A DNA stretch of 64,000 nucleotides, taken from Mesodorylaimus sp. YZB2_4 (Eukaryota; Nematoda; Enoplea; Dorylaimida; Dorylaimidae). A program made the position numbers and the translations under genes. Below, piece by piece: positions 57,569 to 64,000 of this stretch. Under the pieces are notes generated by a model. That model searched no databases. It was not told the DNA's origin and saw only the letters and a list, made by a program, of their open reading frames with translations. The stretch lies in NCBI GenBank assembly GCA_030248295.1, contig JASANH010001470.1, positions 1 to 64,000 on the forward strand, written 5' to 3'. Numbering within the stretch: the first letter of the stretch is position 1; the number at the start of each line of letters is the position of its first letter.

Positions 57569-58642
57569 ATGAGTTTTCTAGTGCACAAATATTTCTATAT
57601 TTTCCCTATTTTTTATTGCTCTGTTTTTCCTTCCGTGTATTCTTCGTCCCTGTTTTTGAATCCCTTCAAATTTGAAGTTCCTTTGAAGACGGATCAGTCA
57701 AACTTCACAGATCCAGAGAATCACATCCTCACTGTTATGAGTATGAACACTTGGCGAGGCGGGGAGAATGTGACTGATGGATTTGAGAAAATTGTACAGC
57801 ATATCATTGCCATAAACCCGCATATTGTGGCATTCCAAGAAAATACTTTAAGAGAAACCAAGAAAATATGTAAAGAATTGAATTTACGTTTACCTGCATC
57901 GGACGGTGGCGAGTGGGTCTATTGTCAAGGGGTGGCGCCCGAGGCACCTGTGGCCTACGTGGTCACTCGGCTGCCAGTCATTCTCGACTACAAGCCTGTT
58001 GGGAGATCCAGAAACAGCGGGTGCCTGATCAGAGTTCGACGATCGCCATCAATTTATGTCAGTGTGTGGAGCGTCCACTTGACACCTCACTATTACGGAC
58101 CAGCCGAGGCCTGTGAAATGAGTGGCAAGGAGAACCGCACTGAAGATATTCTAATGGCGAACGAAAAATTACACAGGGGCCGATATGAAGATGTGACGAC
58201 ACTGGTCCAACATGCATCATTTTCTGCTCGTTCCATATCTGTCATCTTGGCGGGCGATTTCAATGTGCCATCGCATTTGGACTGGACTGAAGAGACGAAA
58301 ATGAGACATTGCAACTCCACGTGTAAATGGCCTGTTTCTGTTATGTTAGAGGATCTTGGATTCCTGGACACCTATCGTCTTTTGAATCCAGACCCGCTCG
58401 CCTCACCAGGTGACACTTGGTCCCCAGTTATGAAAAGGTACAAGTATGGTTTTGGTGGATCGACCATCGATTACACGGAGCCTCAGGATCGTATCGATTT
58501 CATCTATTTTAAAGGAGATAATATGCTGCCATCTTCGTCTCGAGTCTATTACGGTAACGGTACCCTGAATTTTTTTCCCTATCACTCGAATAATGACTGG
58601 CCGAGCGATCACGCTGCTGTAATCACAGACTTTATCTTTTGA
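57569..58642 (+). CDS. Secreted endonuclease/exonuclease/phosphatase (EEP) family protein
   Basis: A single exon of 357 residues from ATG at 57569 (the frame is open 24 nt upstream, without an ATG). A hydrophobic N-terminal segment (residues ~1-32) looks like a signal peptide. The EEP fold motifs are in order: MSMNTWRGG (Asn), VAFQEN (metal-binding Glu), VWSVHLTPHYYGP, LAGDFNVPSHLDWT (catalytic Asp/Asn), PQDRIDFIYFKG and WPSDHAAVITDF (catalytic Asp-His). All key residues are present. The family includes DNase I, sphingomyelinases and inositol phosphatases. The combination GDFNVPSHLDW / WPVS / WPSDHAAV closely resembles secreted bacterial and fungal EEP proteins of unknown substrate. The lack of introns, unlike the spliced genes nearby, is compatible with horizontal transfer or retroposition. 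Confidence 0.87.
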   Translation: MSFLVHKYFYIFPIFYCSVFPSVYSSSLFLNPFKFEVPLKTDQSNFTDPENHILTVMSMNTWRGGENVTDGFEKIVQHIIAINPHIVAFQENTLRETKKICKELNLRLPASDGGEWVYCQGVAPEAPVAYVVTRLPVILDYKPVGRSRNSGCLIRVRRSPSIYVSVWSVHLTPHYYGPAEACEMSGKENRTEDILMANEKLHRGRYEDVTTLVQHASFSARSISVILAGDFNVPSHLDWTEETKMRHCNSTCKWPVSVMLEDLGFLDTYRLLNPDPLASPGDTWSPVMKRYKYGFGGSTIDYTEPQDRIDFIYFKGDNMLPSSSRVYYGNGTLNFFPYHSNNDWPSDHAAVITDFIF

Positions 58643-59640
58643 TGTGCTTGCTGTACTGTAAGCGCCTTGAGAAACAAGGAACATTTTTATGCGAATAACA
58701 ATTTGTGTGTCTGATATTCAAAGTCATGGTGTACTTGTGATAGCTCAATTTCTAACAAGTCGGAAGATAAGCTATCATCTAAGGAACTTAACTGAGAAAA
58801 GAGTCGGAAGAAACTGCATAAAATACAGCTAAGTTTTCCCCGGACAGAAGATTCGAGAACAAGAGGACGAGTTACACACAAGAATTGATTAATAGGACCA
58901 GCCCGTGGCGCAAGTGAATCACTCGCCCGTACCTGACTTTTGACTGCTACCACTACTGTATACTATGCATCACGGTTCAGCCTTTTGGCTTCTCGCTAAA
59001 AGCGGATGGGTCTTCAAGAAATTTTTTTCAAATAAAGCGCCAAATGCGACTGCTTATTGCAAACTGTATGCTCATATAAATTTATAGAAATGTCAGGGCA
59101 TAATTTACGACCATTGTCCTCGCAGGCACTTGACTCATCGTCAGCTGTGTTCGAATGAAGCCACCATAAAAGTGCTATTGCTTGCTTAACCATTTTTTCT
59201 TGAATCCAAAATCTACTTCGGAGTTGCTTTGGCGCATTTGGGGCAGCAAAGAAAGAACTCCGCCTTGAAAGAAGGCTGAGGTGAGGAGGCAAGGAAACAG
59301 AATTCACTAATCCTACTTACCTGAAATAGCCGCGGTCATCAACAAAATGTCGTCCTCTGTGATTAATTCCAAATGCTAACGTTAGTTAGTCATTGCTGAA
59401 GGGCTTTTATAAAAACAAAATACACAGCTTTTCCGATTTCTTTTCAGAAGCGAACCGTTTGAAATAGGGTAGTTTAACCGGTCAGTAATTATCATTAGGC
59501 TGAAAGCAACAAATGACCATCGGGTAAAACGGTTATTTTCCCCGCATTTCTACTGGGACCAATTAGCCGAAAGAATTCACAAGCTAGTTCGGCGAAAGTG
59601 TCAAAGGTCCAACCTGGTCTGTTGTTTCCTGACGAGACTT
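58643..59640. other. Spacer between EEP and receptor-like genes
   Basis: A tRNA-like fragment GCCCGTGGCGCAAGTGAATC lies at 58902-58921. Minus-strand frames at 59014-59390 with a GTAAGT donor-like site at 59326 hint at a small gene but do not give a supported model. Confidence 0.35.
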
Positions 59641-59641
59641 C

Positions 59642-60766
59642 ATGTTCCCCCGAGTGAGACGACTTTCGATCATGTCAGAGCCGGCCTATATGGAGAAATT
59701 TTTAAGAGAATCAGCCAGAGTTTTGTGTCCGATCGGTATCGTGTCATCTATTGTAATGATGTGCACAATCTGGGTGAAAAATATTACGGAAAGAAATGTC
59801 TTTTTTTCTTTACTTTCCACGATTTCAGTTTTTGATTTGCTGTATAACATTTCGAACCTCATTTTCAGACTAGCAGTTCTAGAAAACTCGTTCTCTGCAC
59901 TTTTTCAGTGTTCAGCCTCTATGTTTTCTAAATTTTCACATTTATTCTCTTTTATGCTCACAGTCGAAACATTTCTCACCCTTCGACGGCCAAACGAAAT
60001 CTTATCCAGTTGCGGGAAAAGATTTTTCAGGACTTTATGCGTTATTGCAATCACCTTGCTAAGCCTAACTCAAATTCAAATAGCTTTTAGCAATAAACAA
60101 ATTCAAGAATCTTTCCCAATTTGGTTTTCGGTTTTTTGGCAATCTATTGAATCACAGTGGAAAATTTTCAGCGAAGTGATTTTGCCACTTTTCTTTTCAG
60201 TAGTCATGAGCTATTTTACGGTCCACTTTTTCTTGTCAGTGAGTTTTGTTAAGAACTTGTCCAATTCTGTGGCGCCCATACCCTCTGTAACAATTCGTGT
60301 TCAGCCGCCGGGACAAACCGTTTATAGACGTTCTGAAAGGTATGCAACGATGGCGAATCATGTTCACTTCTCCCTTGACCATGTTACCGCCGAGCATGAA
60401 CCCGGGGCAACGTTGGAGATAAGACCAGAAACCGTCCTCAATTGGCTACCAAACAATCAAGTACAAGAAAATAGGCCGAGACCTGATACAAAAATTCGCG
60501 TGATTCTCGTTCTGGATTTCCTCTCTGTTATCTGCGAACTAAGTCTGGGCGTGCGTGGAATAACAAAGCTGATGTTAGATAAATGTACCGCGAATTGTGG
60601 GTCACTTGAGGTAAATTATGCTAACAGCGCTATTGAAAGTGATTTTGTTGAAAATTTGGCTCTTTCCTTCAAGCTCTTTTATTTCATGATATTTTGTCAG
60701 TTAATTCGAAAAGAATTTTTGTCTGTTTTGAAGATATCAAAGACCTATTTCTGTGGTTCGACATAG
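59642..60766 (+). CDS. Orphan seven-transmembrane receptor-like protein
   Basis: A single exon of 374 residues with ATG at 59642. Seven hydrophobic segments can be counted: about 27-46 (CPIGIVSSIVMMCTIW), 51-75 (FFSLLSTISVFDLLYNIS), 85-113, 130-150, 175-206 (VILPLFFSVVMSYFTVHFFL), 283-303 (IRVILVLDFLSVICEL) and 335-356. A long loop between the fifth and sixth segments contains an Arg/Pro-rich stretch. The topology is that of a class A-like GPCR, but the E/DRY and NPxxY motifs are missing or unrecognisable, so the family is uncertain. It may be a lineage-specific chemosensory or peptide receptor. Expression and ligand are unknown. Confidence 0.6.
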   Translation: MFPRVRRLSIMSEPAYMEKFLRESARVLCPIGIVSSIVMMCTIWVKNITERNVFFSLLSTISVFDLLYNISNLIFRLAVLENSFSALFQCSASMFSKFSHLFSFMLTVETFLTLRRPNEILSSCGKRFFRTLCVIAITLLSLTQIQIAFSNKQIQESFPIWFSVFWQSIESQWKIFSEVILPLFFSVVMSYFTVHFFLSVSFVKNLSNSVAPIPSVTIRVQPPGQTVYRRSERYATMANHVHFSLDHVTAEHEPGATLEIRPETVLNWLPNNQVQENRPRPDTKIRVILVLDFLSVICELSLGVRGITKLMLDKCTANCGSLEVNYANSAIESDFVENLALSFKLFYFMIFCQLIRKEFLSVLKISKTYFCGST

Positions 60767-61975
60767 AAATGTTTTTGTTTCACTGTTCGATTTGTGTGTA
60801 GCATTTCAGTGTCTGTATGTGTGGACGTTTTCAAAATCTAATGGCGATAAAGAGAAAAGTTATAAAAAACTAAAACGCATCCATGCAGTAGTGTATGGTG
60901 TCCCATCCAATGCTGTAGATGCACGTTGCTTTGGCCAGAACATTGTTGCCTTGTGCCAGTATTCAAAGGCAGCGAGTGAGAAAACGCCTGCCTTGTATCG
61001 AGCTTTAGTCAAGATAACTCTTGCTGACGATGAGAACGTGACTATTTGAATAATCTGAACGGTCGTCTGAAACTCATGGCCTGATTAGATCAACACATCG
61101 TTAAAAGAAGAATCAGAGGGAACCAAATGCTTTTGTCAAGAACTTTGTGTAATAAGGATTTATTAGCACTACTGGGCAATATGAGACGAATTTGACACTT
61201 TTGTTCATGTAGTTGGTTTAACGGCCGGGCTGTCCCTGAAAAGCCTATGATTGACCGCCAGTACAGACACACGGGTGATAAATTGCCACACCGCCCTGCT
61301 CTGATTTTGGCATTATAATCCCATTTGTTGGCAGATGCCCCATGCCTCCAAGAAACGATAGGCTCTTGTGCGGCTGCAGTCTTCAAACACCGAGGCAGAA
61401 ATCATGATGTTGCCCCTAACAGCTTTAGACTGCTACAAATACTGCATACACTAGGTGCTTCACGCTGCTGTAGCTCACATATGTGCCATGCTACCCACGA
61501 CCCTATCTATTTTACCATGCTCGCATAACGTTATGTACCATGCTGAAATAAATACGTAGCTCAAAAACTTTGTCGCCGGAAACTTTCACGTGAGCTGCGG
61601 CAGCAAAATTGTATACGTACTTGCTGTACTTTGCACTGTCACACATTCTGCCAGCCTATGGAGCTTGATAGGCGTGTGCGTGTCTATCTTTATTACACAC
61701 ACTCCATCACAAACGTGCTGCCTTTTCCTGCAAACTGCACATCAGGGGAAAAATTATTGTAGATGAATCAACACAGTAGGGGAAATCGTCTCATTGGGGG
61801 AAACGAGCAATTGGTGGAATAGTCACAGGATTGTATTATATGCAGCCCCACCTCCCCCTCTGCCGTCGTTTTTTTGTGGTGGATAATTTCCATGCATGTG
61901 CGAGACGACCATGCAAAATTTCTTGAATTACATATCAGAAGGCAGCAGCAGTTCACAGAAGCCTTAACGACTTTT
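60767..61975. other. Intergenic DNA
   Basis: No gene is recognised. 61779-61845 is the second copy of the short repeat at 19924-19990 (AGGGGAAATCGTCT...GGGGGAAACGA). Confidence 0.4.
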
Positions 61976-63616
61976 TCACATTCGACCAAATCCATGGCGC
62001 TTTTGCCAAGCAGCAATATCTTGCCAAGACGACGGCGCGTCCAAAGTAGATGCCGTTTGAGCTTGCGTCAGGTGTGTTGGAGGAAAACGGGAATTTGCGC
62101 CCACTTCTTGGTCAGTAACACCTGCATGAAAGGGGGTAACTTCCAACTGATTTTGAAAATTTCCCAGTGTTTCGCCTCGGGCTTGTGCTTGTGTTTCAGG
62201 CGTTGTGGAATCTAGCGCACCAGCTCTTGCAACATTTGTCGGTGCAGTTGTAAGTATCAATTTCCCAAGCAGATGCAAAGTCGTAGCAAGCTCCGCAGTT
62301 TTGAAGGGTGTTAATTTAAAAGGAAAATCAACAGCTTTAGGTGATTCTGATTTCGTTACTGATGATGATTCGGCTTCGACTGAACCTTGCCTGAACTGAA
62401 GCAATTGACGGTCAGTCAACAACGGAATTCGAGTGGTACTGTCGATCTGACTGGATGCAGAACCCGCTTTTTCAGTTATTCTGCTAGTTGATTCCACTCG
62501 ATCGACCTGATTTTGCCGTTCATGGAATATTTGATTGTTGACGTTGTTTATTTCTCTTGAGTTGCTCATACTTGATGGTTGGAAGCTTGTGACAGTGGTG
62601 ATGGGTCTTGAAGCCACTCCGTTGCCTGATGGCAAAAGTTTCGTTTCCGTTGAAGGAAGTAGTTTAATCAGGGCCGCTGTATCTGTGCTTCCAAACTGTT
62701 CGTTTGGACCTTGATTAGGGTTTAGGGTTGTTGCCAGCGATATCTGTCTGGTTGGTTTTGCATCCTGGGCTGTTAGAAGTGGTGTTAAAATTTCTTCGAG
62801 GAGCGCATTCATCGCAGAGAAAGATCCGCTGGCTGTTGCTGGACGACTTGACGCAGATGATTCGCCAGCATTGGACGGTGGTATGGCGCCTGAAAGCCCT
62901 TGTCCCTCAGTTGTTTTAGAGCCTTCAAAGGTAGCGGAGATTGACTCCATAGTCGACGACATTGGAAAAATCGAGTCGGGGGTAATGAGTCTTGGTGATC
63001 TGCTAGATTCCGTAGCTGATAAATCAGCAGAGGAAGTTGTCGAGGTGGTGTCGGTTAAGCCCGAAGTGGTGCCTGTCACAATTGGAGGGGCGCTAGGTGA
63101 AGTTGAAGTAGTAGATGCCGGATCTAAAATGTAAAGTATACGCAATAAAATGGTAGATATGCACTATACATATAATTCGTTGATGCACTTGCGGCAAGTC
63201 CTTAGAAAAATACTGTCCAGGAGATCATAGAAACTTCGCGCTGTAATTATAATCCAAAAAAATCATCCATTTCACTCACTCGAAGCACTCGAATTCGTTT
63301 CCATGGGCCACATTTGGAGAACAGAGTACGAAGGAACAATGTGTTGCATGTTACCCTGTCTTGCCGCTGGTGGTGATTTTGTAATATCATCTACAAGGGC
63401 AAGTTACAATGCATTCGATCAATGTTGGAAGACAGAATACAGAAAAAATTACTTGGCAGGCTGGCATGGCAAAAACAAATATATACTAGGGTGACGTACA
63501 AAAGCCAAGAATTAGCAGAGGGCATGTCGTATGTCACCAGAGCACATATATTGGCTTTCGCACCAGGATGAGAAGTCGGCAATACGGGCGCAGAGAAGAA
63601 TGCCAAGAATCATCAT
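61976..63616 (-). CDS. Ser/Thr-rich secreted protein, unknown function
   Basis: Three exons: 63616-63538, 63390-63280 and 63123-61976. The two junctions (GTGACA/TTGTAG and GTGAGT/TTTTAG) keep one frame of 445 residues. The start MMILGILLCARIAD is a short hydrophobic, signal-like segment. Most of the protein is Ser/Thr/Pro-rich and disordered-looking (TSTSPSAPP, TSSADLSATESS), as in mucin-like or cuticular proteins that are heavily O-glycosylated. The C-terminal part (~residues 300-445) is less biased, with a helical LTPFKTAELATTLHLLGKL and a Trp-containing end (WQDIAAWQKRHGFGRM). No domain is recognised. Exon 3 is well supported by its length. The first exon and start are less certain because the first donor is weak. 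Confidence 0.6.
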
Positions 63617-64000
63617 ACACACAAGTTGTTTCCTTAGACTGTATTTTACAATGTGAAATATATTTTCATCGTAATTATGACGTTGATGTACTTTTCCAAC
63701 TGCAACGTCTTCGTTCTGGCCAAATTTAGTTCACCATTCCACCCCATCCTATTGCAGGTACGAATTTTGTTAGAACGGGCCGGTTTGTTCTTAATTCACA
63801 GGATACTGCTGTTCCAACAGCGAGTTAAGCTTTTGTCATGAGACTAGATTCGGGACGGGAAATAAAAAAAAGAAAAACTATAATGCATTTTTTCTGTAAG
63901 CAAAAGGAAAGTCGTCATTCAGTTAGGTCAGAGCAGATGTGCTGTCTTGGATTGCTAGTTTTGCGCAATATTTTGATTTCCCTTGACTTTTTCTTCTAAC
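63617..64000. other. Right end of window, no gene assigned
   Basis: A plus-strand frame 63677-63760 ends at a CAG|GTACGA donor-like site and could be an exon, but nothing supports it. Confidence 0.3.

Noticed and set aside
59014-59390. Possible small spliced gene on the minus strand
   Set aside because: A good donor at 59326 exists but no start codon or consistent first exon was found.
1-64000. CRISPR arrays, operons, Shine-Dalgarno sites or other prokaryotic features
   Set aside because: No regularly spaced direct repeats with unique spacers; spliced genes show the DNA is eukaryotic, and the NRPS is embedded among them.

Overview
The window is nuclear DNA of an invertebrate animal, most likely an arthropod. 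It holds a 13-exon vitellogenin gene, short GT-AG introns (mostly about 55-280 bp) and typical animal transporter and dehydrogenase genes between large gene-poor, transposon-rich tracts. I cannot name the species. A springtail or mite would fit a genome carrying a bacterial-type NRPS gene, but that is inference.

Layout. 1-7114 is a Helitron rolling-circle transposon with zinc-finger/Rep and PIF1 helicase parts and an unusual, decayed USP-type (C19) peptidase tail. It seems to end in a hairpin plus CTAG at 7114. The last three exons of an unrecognised host gene follow (7204-7758, minus). 8.7-27 kb is repeat territory: a long dispersed repeat in two inverted copies and a third fragment, a DDE transposase relic, a minisatellite against a TIR element, a small P2X7-tail-like ORF, a Ty3/Gypsy integrase end joined to a PWWP domain, a gag-like ORF, and several SINE-like families.

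28.1-32.2 kb (minus) is an intact, intronless, single-module nonribosomal peptide synthetase (A-T-E-TE) of bacterial type with a hydrophobic N-terminus; its 3' UTR is duplicated downstream. 33.4-34.6 kb has LINE and SINE debris. 35.5-39.8 kb has two intact spliced plus-strand genes: an MFSD8/CLN7-like transporter and a membrane-anchored retinol-dehydrogenase-like SDR. 39.9-43 kb contains a SINE and a decayed Polinton-type polymerase fragment between inverted repeats.

44.1-53.9 kb is a conserved minus-strand block: vitellogenin (1779 aa, every exon junction in frame, TATA box and poly(A) signal visible) and, upstream of it, an SLC17-type anion transporter (507 aa). 57.6-60.8 kb carries two single-exon plus-strand genes: a secreted endonuclease/exonuclease/phosphatase protein resembling bacterial versions and an orphan seven-helix receptor-like protein. 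61.9-63.6 kb is a three-exon Ser/Thr-rich secreted protein gene on the minus strand.

The genes form no single pathway. The points most worth following are the NRPS, the Helitron-USP fusion and the integrase-PWWP fusion. Exon models come from splice consensus and frame closure only; no alignments or transcripts were available.
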